The notes beneath the pieces are model-generated. The model had not been told where the DNA came from, made no database searches, and saw only the letters and a program-made list of their open reading frames with translations. Source: Mycobacterium sp. Z3061 (lineage in GTDB: Bacteria; Actinomycetota; Actinomycetes; Mycobacteriales; Mycobacteriaceae). From it: a DNA stretch of 64,000 nt. Below are positions 47,070 through 57,500 of the stretch, one piece after another (positions within the stretch are counted from its first letter, which is position 1; every line of letters begins with the position of its first letter). The position numbers and the translations under genes are program-made. The stretch covers positions 1,364,001 to 1,428,000 of the forward strand of contig NZ_CP134062.1 of the NCBI RefSeq assembly GCF_031583025.1, written 5' to 3'.

Positions 47070-47939
47070 ATGGCGATTGACCCGAGTGCCGTCGGCACGG
47101 TGACCAAGCCGCACTTGTTCGAGTGGACCGATCGCGACACGCTGTTGTACGCGCTCGGAGTGGGCGCCGGGCTCGAGGATCTGTCCTTCACCACCGAGAA
47201 CAGCCACGACATCCCGCAGCAGGTCCTGCCGACCTACGCGGTGATCTGCTGCCCGGCTTTCGGCGCGGCCGGCAAAGTCGGAACGTTCAACTGGGCCATG
47301 CTTTTACACGGATCGCAGACCGTCCGGCTGCATGCGGCACTGCCGCCGGCCGGCAAGCTGTCCGTGGTCTCGGAGGTGGTCGACATCCAGGACAAGGGCG
47401 AAGGCAAGAACGCGATCCTGATGCTGCGCGGCAAGGGGACCGATCCCGAGACCGGCGACCTGATCGCCGAAACGCTGACCACCCTCGTCATCCGCGGTGA
47501 GGGCGGCTTCGGCGGTGAGAAGGGGGAGCGGCCGGTGGCCCCGGAATTCCCCGACCGCGATCCCGACGTCCGTGTCGAGCTTCCCACCCGAGAGGATCAG
47601 GCACTGATCTACCGGCTGTCCGGCGACCGCAACCCGCTGCACAGCGATCCCTGGTTTGCCACCAACCTGGCTGGATTCCCTAAGCCGATCCTGCACGGGC
47701 TGTGCACCTATGGCGTCACCGGCCGCGCGCTGGTCGCCGAACTGGGGCAGGGTGTCGCGGCGAACATCACCTCGATCGCCGCCCGCTTCACCAAGCCGGT
47801 GTTTCCCGGCGAGACGCTGTCGACGCTGATCTGGAAGACCGGACCGGGCAAGGCGGTCTTCCGCACCGAGGCGTCCGGCGCGGAGGGTCAGGGGCCGCGG
47901 TTGGTGCTCGACGACGGTGAGGTGGAGTATGCCGTTTAG
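47070..47939 (+). CDS. htdY: 3-hydroxyacyl-thioester dehydratase HtdY (double hotdog)
   Basis: A 289-residue MaoC-like hydratase/dehydratase (290 in Rv3389c). The C-terminal hotdog carries the catalytic Asp and His in SGDRNPLHSDPWFATNLAGF and the following LHGLCTYG. It dehydrates 3-hydroxyacyl-CoA or ACP intermediates. ATG 47070 has GAGGAGAC upstream; the open frame continues into the lpqD region but that is not coding. Its stop overlaps the stop of the convergent permease by 4 bases. Confidence 0.92.
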   Translation: MAIDPSAVGTVTKPHLFEWTDRDTLLYALGVGAGLEDLSFTTENSHDIPQQVLPTYAVICCPAFGAAGKVGTFNWAMLLHGSQTVRLHAALPPAGKLSVVSEVVDIQDKGEGKNAILMLRGKGTDPETGDLIAETLTTLVIRGEGGFGGEKGERPVAPEFPDRDPDVRVELPTREDQALIYRLSGDRNPLHSDPWFATNLAGFPKPILHGLCTYGVTGRALVAELGQGVAANITSIAARFTKPVFPGETLSTLIWKTGPGKAVFRTEASGAEGQGPRLVLDDGEVEYAV

Positions 47940-49306
47940 CGGCCGGCCGTTCGGTAGTAGTGCACATAGGCGATCGCCGGCACCACGACAAAGGTGAGCA
48001 CGATCAACACGATCGAGTAGTAGTTGGGGCCGCCGTGCGGGCTGAGAATCAGGGTCCGGTAGTCGAAAGACACCGCGAGAGCCACCGAGATCGCCACCGC
48101 AGCTATCGGTAACACCTTGTCGGTGAACGTATTTCGCCTGACCTCTGAATGCGGGCCGGTGCGGTCGCGGGCCAGGGCGATCAGTGCGATCGGGACGATG
48201 ATGAACTGGATGAAGCGCGCGATGACGGCCAGGCCGGTCAGGGTTTCGTTGTCGAAGCGCAGTGCCAGCGGGAAGGCGAGCGCCAGCGCCGCGGTGATGG
48301 CGAAAGCCAGCATGGGGACGCCGAACCGGTTCTTGCCGGACAGGCGGGCGGGCAGGGTGTGGGTGTCCGCCAGCGCGGTCCACAGCCGGGGTGCGCCGAA
48401 CGACGCCGCCACGTTGATGCCGAACATTGACACCAGCGCGCCCAGGATGACGATGCCGCGGAAGGCGTCGTTGCCGATGGCCGCCGCCAGTTTCACCGTG
48501 TCCGGCGATTGGACGATCTTGTCCGACCCCAACAACATCGCGACCGTGACGGCGAGAACGTAGACGGTGCCGACCGCCAGAATCGACAGCGGGATGGCCC
48601 GGGGCAGGTTGCGGTCCGGTTCCTCCATCTCCTCGGCGGCATTGGCGATCGACTCGAAGCCGGTGAACGCGTAGAGCGCGGCCACGGTGGCCAGAACCAC
48701 GCCCGTCAGCGTGCTCTGTCCGAGTGGGACGAACCCGAATAAGGCGTACGGAGCCGGTTGGTAGATGCCGGGGGCGCCCGCTGTGTCGTAGTGGTCCACG
48801 TGCTGGCTCGTGATCACCCACAGACCGCCCCCGATGAAGACGGTCAGGGCGAAAATCTTGCCGGCGGTGGAGATTCCGTTGGCCCACTTGATCGCCCGGT
48901 TGCCGAACAGATTGATCATCAGGAGTACGGCGATGAACAGCAGGAAGGTCAATGTCTTGACGCTGAACAGGTGCGTTTCCTGAGCCCAATGACGTTGTGG
49001 GAAAAGAACATTGAGCAGTGTCGAGACGAAGAGTGAGGCCAGCACGCCCCAGGCGATGGAGGCGACGATGGCGTGGGTGACACCCACGTAGATGCCGATC
49101 CGCTGGCCGAATGCCGCGGTGGTGTAGGCATACGAGGCACCGTTGGTCCTGACGTAGCGGGCGGCGGTGGCGAAGACGAGCGCCATGATGCCGGCGAACA
49201 GCCCCGCCAGGATGTAGGCGACCGGCGCCCAGGTGCCGGCGAGCCTGATCACCGCGCCGGGGGTCAGGAAGATGCCGGCTCCGATGACCGCGTTGACCCC
49301 GAGCAT
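47936..49306 (-). CDS. Amino acid permease (APC family), N-terminus disrupted
   Basis: A 456-residue APC transporter with about 12 membrane segments. TM1 carries the consensus GVNAVIGAGIFLTPG, and TM6 FTGFESIANAAEEMEEP. ATG 49306 lies within TM1. Upstream in the same frame, conserved residues continue (VAISKLGFWSIV) up to a TAG with no start codon. The ATG at 49379 opens a good N-terminus (MVDAKSHRPIEG) in a frame one base off. The natural protein is therefore likely to start at 49379 and to be interrupted by a one-base insertion near 49345, real or a sequencing error. The substrate is unknown. Confidence 0.82.
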   Translation of the reverse strand: MLGVNAVIGAGIFLTPGAVIRLAGTWAPVAYILAGLFAGIMALVFATAARYVRTNGASYAYTTAAFGQRIGIYVGVTHAIVASIAWGVLASLFVSTLLNVLFPQRHWAQETHLFSVKTLTFLLFIAVLLMINLFGNRAIKWANGISTAGKIFALTVFIGGGLWVITSQHVDHYDTAGAPGIYQPAPYALFGFVPLGQSTLTGVVLATVAALYAFTGFESIANAAEEMEEPDRNLPRAIPLSILAVGTVYVLAVTVAMLLGSDKIVQSPDTVKLAAAIGNDAFRGIVILGALVSMFGINVAASFGAPRLWTALADTHTLPARLSGKNRFGVPMLAFAITAALALAFPLALRFDNETLTGLAVIARFIQFIIVPIALIALARDRTGPHSEVRRNTFTDKVLPIAAVAISVALAVSFDYRTLILSPHGGPNYYSIVLIVLTFVVVPAIAYVHYYRTAGR

Positions 49307-49415
49307 GACGATGCTCCAGAAACCGAGCTTGCTGATCGCGACGCCCTTCTATCGGCCGGTGGGATTTCGCGTCCACCATGTCATTGCCGACGAGCGTGCG
49401 GTGCAGCCCCCCGGG

Positions 49416-51840
49416 TCAGGGCGCGCCGTCGAGTCCGGTGCCGCCGTGCGCGCCGAACAGGATCCCGCCGGCGCCACCGGCAGCGCCGTTGCCCGCGGTG
49501 CCGTTGGCTGACGGGCCGGTTCCTGCCGCGCCCCCGTTTCCGCCGATCCCGCCATTTCCGATGTACTGGGCGGACCCTCCTACTCCACCGCCGCCGCCGT
49601 TGCCTCCGACGCGGTTGGCGGTGCCGCTCTTGCCGGTGTTGACGCCGCCCGCCCCGCCGGTCCCGCCGCTGCCGCCGTTGCCGTAGAAGAGCCCGCCGGT
49701 TCCGCCATGGCCCCCGGCGCCGCCGTCACCGCCATTGGTGCCGGTCGTGCCGTTGTTCGGGCCGTTCGTGCTGCCACCGGCCCCGCCGCTGCCACCGGCG
49801 CCGCCGGCGCCGAGCAACCCGGCACTGCCACCGGTGCCGCCTTGGCCGCCGAGGCCGCCGCTGCCGATGCTCGAGGCGGTGTGACTTCCACCGTTGCCGC
49901 CGGCACCCGCGTCCCCACCGGTGCCATACAGCCAGCCGCCGGTCCCGCCGTTGCCACCGTTGCCGCCGTTGCCACCGCGGCCATTGCCCCCGGATTCGTT
50001 GCCGGCGAGCCCACCCTGGCCGCCGTGACCCCCGGTGCCGAACAACCCGGCGTTGCCTCCGTTGCCGCCGAGACCGCCGTCACCGGCGGCGCCATTCACC
50101 TGGTTTTCGCCGCCTGACCCCCCGGCACCGCCGGCCCCTCCGTCGCCCGACAGGTACCCGGCGCGACCGCCGGCCCCACCGGCGCCTCCGGTGCCGGGCG
50201 GGTTGTTGCTGCCGGTTTGTGTCCCGCCGGTGCCGCCGCCCCCGCCGGCCCCGCCGTTGCCGGCCAGCCAGCCGGCAGCCCCGCCCGCTCCGCCGGCTCC
50301 TCCGTTACCCGGGGAACCGCCGCTGTCAGCCTGAGCGCCGCTGCCACCGCCGCCGCCTGCACCACCGTCGCCCCACAGGCCGGTTGACCCGCCGGCCCCG
50401 CCCGCGCCTCCGATGCCGACGCCGGTTCCCTGAACGTCGCCGACGTTGCCGCCCGCGCCACCCGCTGCGCCGCTGCTGCCGTAAATCCAACCGCCGCGCC
50501 CGCCGGCGCCGCCGGTCCCGCCCCCGCCGTTGTCCACGGCCTGCCCGCCGGCCCCGCCCGCAGCGCCGTTGCCCACCAGGCCGGCACCGCCGCCGGCGCC
50601 CCCGCTGCCGCCCGCCCCCGCGGTGCCCAGCGTGCCGCCGTTGCCGCGGAGGCCCCCGGCCGCTCCGGCGTCGCCACCCGACCCGCCGGCGCCTGCCCCG
50701 CCCCACAGCAGTCCGGCGCTCTGACCGGCCCCGCCGTTGCCGCCGCCGCTGCCATCGCCGCTCGCCAGGGGGCCCTGACCGGCGTTGAATCCACCCCAGG
50801 CGATTCCCCCGTCTGCGCCGTCACCGCCACCGCCGCCGGCTCCACCGCCGCCACCGAACAATCCGGCGGTACCGCCGGCGCCGCCGCTGCCGGCACCGCC
50901 CGCATCGCCGCCGGTTCCCTGGAAGGCACGCACGGCGCTCGTCCCGGCGTTTCCTCCGGCGCCGGCGTTACCGCCCCCGCCGCCGCTCCCGCCGTCGCCC
51001 CAGGCCAGCCCACCACGGCCGCCGGCTCCGCCACCGCCTGCGGTTCCGCCATGGCCGCCGATGCTGTTGTTCGCGGTCGACAACCCGCCGGCCGCGCCGT
51101 CTCCGCCGTGGCCGCCGGCACCGCCGTTGCCGCCCAGCAGTCCCGCCGCGCCGCCGGCTCCGCCGCTACCGCCGTCACCGCCGGTCTGGCCGAGGCTGGC
51201 GCCCGTCGCCCCGGCCACACCGCTGCCGCCGGCCCCGCCGGCGCCGCCGTTGCCCCACAGCCAACCGCCGGCGCCTCCGGACCCGCCACTGCCGCCGGCC
51301 GCGCCGCCGGCCGTAGCGCCACCACCGCCCGCCCCGCCCGCGCCGCCGTTGCCGATCAGTTCCCGCGGCGCCCCCGCTCCCGCCGGGCGCCCCGGAACCA
51401 GCCGCCTGGGAATAGCCGTTGCCGCCGTTGCCGTACAACAGCCCACCCGCGCCACCGTTCGGGCTGGTCGCCGTCCCGTTGGCGCCGTCGCCGATCAGCG
51501 GTCGCCCCAGCAGCGCCTGGGTGGGCGCGTTGATCGCGTCCAACAGCGTCTGCTGGACGTTGGTGGCTTCGGCAAGTGCATAGGCGCCGGCCCCGGAGTT
51601 CAGTGCCTGGGCGAACTGCTGATGAAGCGCCGTCGCCTGCGCGCCGGCGGTTTGGAACGACAAGGCGTGCTGGCCGAATATCGCGGTGATCGCCTGTGAG
51701 ATCTCATCGGCGGCAGCAGCCTGCAGTTGCGTGGTCGGGCCCAGGGCCGCGGTACGGGCCGCGTCGACAGCGGATCTGATTGCTGCCAGGTCGGTTGCCG
51801 CGGAGGCCATCGATTCCGGATTTGCGAACACGAACGACAT
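49416..51840 (-). pseudogene. PE_PGRS-family gene with frameshift at the start of the PGRS region
   Basis: The PE domain (about residues 1-98: MSFVFANPESMASAATDLAA through YALAEATNVQQTLLDAINAP) and the linker [19 protein letters not shown] are read from ATG 51840 in one frame. After GSGGAAG near 51360 that frame enters Arg-rich nonsense, while the glycine repeats ([14 protein letters not shown] onward) continue to a stop at 49416 in another frame. Deleting one A at the junction gives a normal [12 protein letters not shown]. It is then about 800 residues. It could be phase variation, a recent mutation or an assembly error. The position matches M. tuberculosis PE_PGRS52 (Rv3388). Confidence 0.82.
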
Positions 51841-51928
51841 GGCAGTCCTCCCGATAGACTGCCGGGAGCCTAACGCCTATCGGAACCCCGGGTGCTGCTT
51901 TTACCGCAGAATTCCGAAGAGCCGCAAG

Positions 51929-53047
51929 TTAATTCACGCCAGCGTCAGATAATTGCCGGGCCAGCTGAAGAGTGAATTCGGCGGCTTGGGCGGGGCTGTC
52001 CAGAGCATACAGCGCCGCGGTGGCGCGATCGCCATCATCGTTGTGCCGCACCAGGATTGGGATGCCATCGGCGCGGACCGCATCGAACGCATCCTCATCG
52101 GTGATGTCATCGCCGAGATAGATCGGCAGCCGGGAACCCGCTTGCGCGCCAAGATGCTCCATCACCCAGCGCAGGGTCTTGCCCTTGTCCCAGTCCAGAT
52201 CCGGACGCAATTCGATGACTTCGCGTCCTGTCGTGACCCGCAGCGCGTCGCGCTGCCCGGCATTGCGCACCGCCGCGGCCACCTCCCCGACCCGGTCCCG
52301 TTCGGCATTGCGGTAGTGCACTGCGACGCCGAATCTCTTGTGCTCCACCACCACCCCGGGAATCGATCCGAGCTGCTCACGAAGTTCCGCCGCCGCCTGC
52401 TCCAGCACCGGGATGGCCGCGGCGGCTTCTTCGTTCTGGTGGTGGGTGCCGTCGGGTGCGGTGAGCTCGAACCCGTGGCTGCCGGCATACCAGATGCCCG
52501 GAAGGCCCACACGTTTGGAGACGTCGGCCAGGTCGCGGCCGCTGAGTATCGCGACCGGGCACTGCGCGGCCAGTTCCCGTAGTGCCTCGGATGCGCCCGC
52601 GACCGGCCGGGCCGCGTCGGGATCGTTCACGATGTCGGACAAGGTGCCGTCGAAGTCGAAGAACACCGCAGGGGCCTGGCCGGCGAGATCGACGGCGTGC
52701 ACGGCATCGGGCAGTTCGGACATGCGCTTGTCACCGGTGCGCACCTCGACCTCACGAGGGTCGGCGACCACCGCGTCGGCGCCCGGGAAGCGGTCGGGGC
52801 CGACCGCGATCACAAGCGCGAAACCGGCGTCGCGGGCGGCGGTGACACCGGCTGCGTCCGACGCGATGACGGCGCACCGACCAGGCCGGGTGGACAACCG
52901 CCGGGCCGTCTCGACCAGGCCGTCGGGCGCGCAGACGGCGGTGCCGACATGCACGGAGCGCAGGCGCTCGAGCAGCGGATGGGCGGGCGGCAGCGCCGCG
53001 TCGAACAACACCGCATCGTGGTGGCGTGGGTCGATTGTCACCGGCAT
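51929..53047 (-). CDS. otsB2: Trehalose-6-phosphate phosphatase OtsB2
   Basis: A 372-residue HAD phosphatase (391 in M. tuberculosis Rv3372). HAD motif I is FFDFDGTLSDI (about residue 129), motif II is AILSGRD, and motifs III/IV include the Lys in DWDKGKTLRW and LGDDITDED. The first 120 residues form the N-terminal extension typical of mycobacterial OtsB2. It completes trehalose synthesis by the OtsA-OtsB route, which mycobacteria need for mycolate transfer. The genes between Rv3388 and Rv3372 of M. tuberculosis are absent here. Confidence 0.92.
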   Translation of the reverse strand: MPVTIDPRHHDAVLFDAALPPAHPLLERLRSVHVGTAVCAPDGLVETARRLSTRPGRCAVIASDAAGVTAARDAGFALVIAVGPDRFPGADAVVADPREVEVRTGDKRMSELPDAVHAVDLAGQAPAVFFDFDGTLSDIVNDPDAARPVAGASEALRELAAQCPVAILSGRDLADVSKRVGLPGIWYAGSHGFELTAPDGTHHQNEEAAAAIPVLEQAAAELREQLGSIPGVVVEHKRFGVAVHYRNAERDRVGEVAAAVRNAGQRDALRVTTGREVIELRPDLDWDKGKTLRWVMEHLGAQAGSRLPIYLGDDITDEDAFDAVRADGIPILVRHNDDGDRATAALYALDSPAQAAEFTLQLARQLSDAGVN

Positions 53048-53084
53048 GCGCCCACCCTCTCACGGTGGTCGGCGGGGGTGTCGG

Positions 53085-54302
53085 TCAGTGGCGCACTCGG
53101 GCGGACGCCGGTGACGGCCGCCACCGCACCGCGCTGTTGGGTAGGGCGCGGCGCTTGCGTCGGCGGTCGAAAAGCACGACCGAGTCCCGGCCGAGCGCCG
53201 TCAGGCGCGCCACGCCCGATTCGATGCCGGCGGCAAGGATGTTCGGGTCGGCGTCATAGTCGGTGGTGATACCGAAGACGAGGTCGCTGCCGTAGCTCAG
53301 TACCGCGACCCCGGTGCCGTGTTGCGGCGCCGTCGGCGGGATCGGCAGTAGCCGCTCGAGCCGCCGGCCCATCAGCCACAACTGGTAGCGCGGTCCGGGG
53401 GGTGCGGTGGCCAGCGCGATCACGTCCTGCTGCGGGGTTCGGGCCAGCGTGTGAATCATCTTGGTGCACAGCGCTAAAGGTGAGTCTCCCGGTGATCGCC
53501 GGCCTGCCCGGGTGCGCACCGCGTGCAGCTGGGCGAAGGGGTCCCGGTGCTCGACGGGTAGGTGAGTCAACGACGTGCCCAGAGTGGGCAGCGAATCTGC
53601 TTGTGGTTGTACGCCTCGATCGATGAGAACGGCGCGGAATCCCTCGGTGATCGCCGCCAGGGCGATGTCGTCGGAGGTCGCGCCGAACTTGCGGGCGATG
53701 TGGTCGACGGCGCCGCGGGGTACGACGACCGTCTGGTAGCGCAGGACGGTCGGCGGCGGGCCGGCGGACGGCCAGGGTCGCAGGATGCCGGCCGCGGCGG
53801 AAAGGCCGTTGACGACGCGAGTCGCGGCCTGCCGCGTGGCGTCGGCCCAGCCGGGCGTGGGTTCGGGTGAAAAGGTAACTGCGGCAGTCGAATCACTGAA
53901 GGCGTCCCGGTCGTGATCGCAGAGCCGGGCGAGCAGCTGGGCCGGGGACGGATGCTGGTCCTGGCCCGCACCGACCTTGACCAGGATCGCCCAGCGGCCG
54001 TCCTGCAGGCCCTCGATGATCCAGCATTCGCACAGTGGGAAGTCGGTTTCCAGCGGTCGCTCCAGGGCGTGGGCGATGGCTCGGAACAGTTCGCCGTCGT
54101 CACCTGGGGTCGGCAGCGCCACCCGTTGCAGGTGCGCGGTGATGTCTGATCCGGATGTAAAGCGTTCGGCCAGTAGATCTTTGATGTCGTGGGGTGGTGG
54201 GACGGGTCCGGCCAGGACCGCGACCGCAGCCGTCATGCCGATGTGCCGGTTCGAGTCCGGAGCCCGGGTGAGTCCCGTGCCCGGTGTCATCGGTTGTGCC
54301 AT
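53085..54302 (-). CDS. Degenerate WS/DGAT acyltransferase-like protein (Rv3371 homologue)
   Basis: A 405-residue homologue of Rv3371 (446 residues). Family segments remain (ELFRAIAHALERPLETDFPLCECWIIEGL, FGATSDDIALAAITEGFRAV, LSYGSDLVFGITTDYDAD, cited as landmarks). The HHxxxDG-type catalytic motif is gone: the segment that follows RWAIL reads VKVGAGQDQHPSPAQLL with no HH. About 30 residues of the N-terminal lobe are also missing. It is unlikely to be an active acyltransferase. Start ATG 54302. It is divergent from dnaE2. Confidence 0.78.
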   Translation of the reverse strand: MAQPMTPGTGLTRAPDSNRHIGMTAAVAVLAGPVPPPHDIKDLLAERFTSGSDITAHLQRVALPTPGDDGELFRAIAHALERPLETDFPLCECWIIEGLQDGRWAILVKVGAGQDQHPSPAQLLARLCDHDRDAFSDSTAAVTFSPEPTPGWADATRQAATRVVNGLSAAAGILRPWPSAGPPPTVLRYQTVVVPRGAVDHIARKFGATSDDIALAAITEGFRAVLIDRGVQPQADSLPTLGTSLTHLPVEHRDPFAQLHAVRTRAGRRSPGDSPLALCTKMIHTLARTPQQDVIALATAPPGPRYQLWLMGRRLERLLPIPPTAPQHGTGVAVLSYGSDLVFGITTDYDADPNILAAGIESGVARLTALGRDSVVLFDRRRKRRALPNSAVRWRPSPASARVRH

Positions 54303-54506
54303 GCTCAGCCCCCGCCGTCGCTTTTTTCAATCTGTACCAGTATCCGGGTGGTGGGTGCACGTGGCGAGGTCCGTCAGGTTAAGAACATGTTTTTCCGATA
54401 AAGGTGCGTTTAACAGCGGCGATGCGGTGCTGTCAGATGCCGTTCGCAAATCGTTTCATCGCCGTTGCGAAGTTGTTCGGCAGTCCGCCTCGTTGTCCGT
54501 GGCGTA

Positions 54507-54522
54507 TCGAACATTTGTTCGA
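54507..54522. promoter_or_regulatory. LexA (SOS) box for dnaE2
   Basis: TCGAACATTTGTTCGA is a perfect match to the mycobacterial LexA box TCGAAC-N4-GTTCGA. It ends immediately before the -10 of dnaE2. Confidence 0.95.
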
Positions 54523-54528
54523 TAGACT
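54523..54528 (+). promoter_or_regulatory. -10 element of dnaE2 (leaderless)
   Basis: TAGACT directly follows the LexA box and is six bases from the dnaE2 ATG, so LexA bound here would cover the promoter and the transcript would start at or near the start codon. Confidence 0.65.
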
Positions 54529-54534
54529 GATGTT

Positions 54535-57500
54535 ATGGGTTGGTACCACGGACCCCCGAGCTGGGCCGAGATGGAACGGGTACTCGACGGCAAGCCACGC
54601 CATGCTGGTCAAGCGGCCCCGGTTGTGCCGGCCGGTGACGCTCCGCTCTCGCACAAGCGGGGGTCGTATACGGCAAGACCGGATGGGCGGCGGGTGCGCT
54701 CGTCGGTCGCCTACGCCGAGCTCCACGCGCATTCGGCGTACAGCTTCCTCGACGGGGCCAGCACGCCGGAGGAGATGGTCGAGGAGGCCGCCCGCCTGGG
54801 CCTGCGTGCCCTCGCGCTGACCGACCACGACGGCCTCTACGGGGCGGTGCGGTTCGCCGAAGCGGCCACCGAGCTCGGCGTGCGCACGGTGTTCGGTGCC
54901 GAGCTGTCGTTGTCTTCAGTGGCGCGCACCGAGCAGCCGGATCCACCCGGTCCCCATCTGCTGGTGCTGGCGCGCGGTCCGGAAGGGTACCGACGGCTGT
55001 CCCGGCAACTGGCCGCCGCGCACCTGGCCGGTGGCGAGAAGGGCAAGCTCCGCTATGACATCGACACGTTGACCGAGGCGGCCGGCGGGCACTGGCACAT
55101 ACTCACCGGATGCCGCAAAGGCTCAGTGCGGCAAGCGCTTTCCACAGGCGGGCCGGACGCGGCGAAACGGGCGCTGGCCGATCTGGTGGACCGGTTCACC
55201 GCCGACCGGGTCAGTATCGAACTGACTCATCACGGTCAGCCGCTCGACGACGAACGCAACGCGGTGCTGGCCGAACTGGCGCCGCATTTCGGGGTCGGCG
55301 TCGTGGCCACCACCGGGGCCCATTTCGCGGGACCGTCGCGGCGCAGGCTGGCCATGGCGATGGGCGCCATCCGGGCCCGGCAGTCCCTGGACGCCGCGGC
55401 CGGGTGGCTGGCCCCACTGGGCGGCTCGCATCTGCGCTCCGGTGAGGAGATGGCACAGTTGTTCGCGCAGCGGCCCCAGGCGGTGACCGCCGCCGCCGAA
55501 CTCGGCGAGCAGTGCGCCTTCGGCCTGGCACTGATCGCGCCGCAGCTGCCGCCGTTCGACGTACCCGACGGGCACACCGAGGACAGCTGGCTGCGGACGC
55601 TGACCATGGCGGGCGCCGCCGACCGGTACGGTCCCGCGGACGTCGCCCTACGGGCGTATGCCCAGATCGAGCACGAGCTGAAAGTGATTGCTCAACTACA
55701 GTTCCCGGGCTACTTCCTGGTGGTGCACGACATCACCCAGTTCTGCCGGCGCAACGACATTCTGTGCCAGGGCAGGGGATCGGCGGCCAACTCCGCGGTC
55801 TGTTACGCACTGGGGGTGACGGCGGTCGACCCGGTGGCCAACGATCTGCTGTTCGAGCGGTTCCTGTCACCCGCCCGCGATGGGCCGCCCGACATCGACA
55901 TCGACATCGAGTCGGATCAGCGGGAACAGGTCATCCAGTACGTCTACGACAAATACGGCCGCGACTATGCCGCCCAGGTCGCCAACGTCATCACCTACCG
56001 GGCCCGCAGCGCGGTGCGCGACATGGCACGTGCCCTGGGGTTCTCGCAGGGGCAGCAGGACGCGTGGAGCAAACAGATCAGTCACTGGAGCGGGCAGCCC
56101 GCCGATATCGAGGGTATTCCGGAACAGGTTGTCGACCTGGCCGAGCAGATCCGGAACCTGCCGCGGCACATGGGCATTCACTCCGGGGGCATGGTGATCT
56201 GCGACCGCCCGATCGCCGACGTGTGCCCGGTGGAGTGGGCGCGCATGGAGAACCGCAGCGTCCTGCAGTGGGACAAAGACGACTGTGCGGCAATCGGGTT
56301 GGTGAAGTTCGATCTGCTGGGGCTGGGCATGCTCTCGGCGCTGCACTACGCCCGGGATCTGGTTGCCGAGCACAAGGGCATCGAGGTGGATTTCGCCAGG
56401 CTCGACCTCTCCGAACCCGCGGTGTACGAGATGCTGTCCCGGGCCGATTCGGTGGGCGTTTTCCAGGTGGAGTCGCGAGCCCAGATGGCCACCTTGCCGC
56501 GGCTGCGGCCCCGGCTTTTCTACGACCTGGTGGTGGAGGTAGCGCTGATCCGTCCCGGGCCCATCCAGGGCGGTTCGGTGCACCCCTACATCCGTCGGCG
56601 CAACGGCCTGGATCCGGTGGTCTACGACCATCCCTCCATGGAGCCGGCCCTGCGGAAAACGTTGGGAGTGCCGCTGTTTCAGGAACAGTTGATGCAACTG
56701 GCGGTCGACTGCGCCGGCTTCTCCGCCGCTGAGGCCGACCAGCTGCGTCGCGCCATGGGGTCCAAGCGGTCGACCGAACGCATGCAACGGCTACGCGGCC
56801 GGTTCTACGAGGGCATGCGCTCCCTGCACGGCGCGTCCGATGACGTGATCGACCGGATCTACGAAAAGCTGCACGCATTCGCCAATTTCGGCTTTCCGGA
56901 AAGTCACGCGCTGTCCTTCGCGTCGCTGGTGTTCTACTCGTCGTGGTTCAAGTTGCACCACCCGGCGGCGTTCTGTGCCGCGCTGTTGCGCGCCCAGCCG
57001 ATGGGCTTCTACTCGCCCCAGTCGTTGGTGGCCGACGCACGCCGGCACGGGGTGCTGGTGCATGGTCCGGACGTCAACGCCAGCCTGGCCCACGCCACTT
57101 TGGAAAATGGCGGAATGGAGGTCCGCCTCGGCCTGGGCGCCGTCCGGCATATCGGCGACGAGCTGGCCGAGAAGCTGGCCGATGAGCGAAAAGCCAACGG
57201 CCCGTTCACTTCTTTGCTGGACCTGACCTCACGGCTGCAACTGTCCGTACCGCAGACCGAAGCGCTGGCGACGGCCGGAGCGCTGGGCTGCTTCGGCATG
57301 TCCCGGCGGGAAGGGCTGTGGGCGGCCGGGGCCGCGGCCACCCAACGGCCGGACCGGTTGCCCGGGGTGGGCTCGTCATCACATGTCCCGGAACTGCCGG
57401 GGATGAGTGAGCTGGAGCTGGCCGCAGCCGACGTGTGGGCCACCGGCGTCTCCCCGGACAGTTACCCGACCCAGTTCCTGCGGGCTGACCTGGACGCGAT

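Noticed and set aside
47304..49379. 691-residue ORF over htdY and the permease
   Set aside because: Arg/His/Pro-rich shadow. Only its first 12 codons are of interest, as the displaced N-terminus of the permease.
49416..51300. Possible CRISPR array or satellite in the repeated region
   Set aside because: The periodicity is the 3- and 9-base Gly-Gly-X coding repeat of a PGRS domain, not spaced direct repeats with unique spacers.
50785..51699. 304-residue Pro-rich ORF on the plus strand
   Set aside because: It is the antisense of the PE_PGRS glycine repeats; GGC/GCC repeats are read as proline on the other strand.
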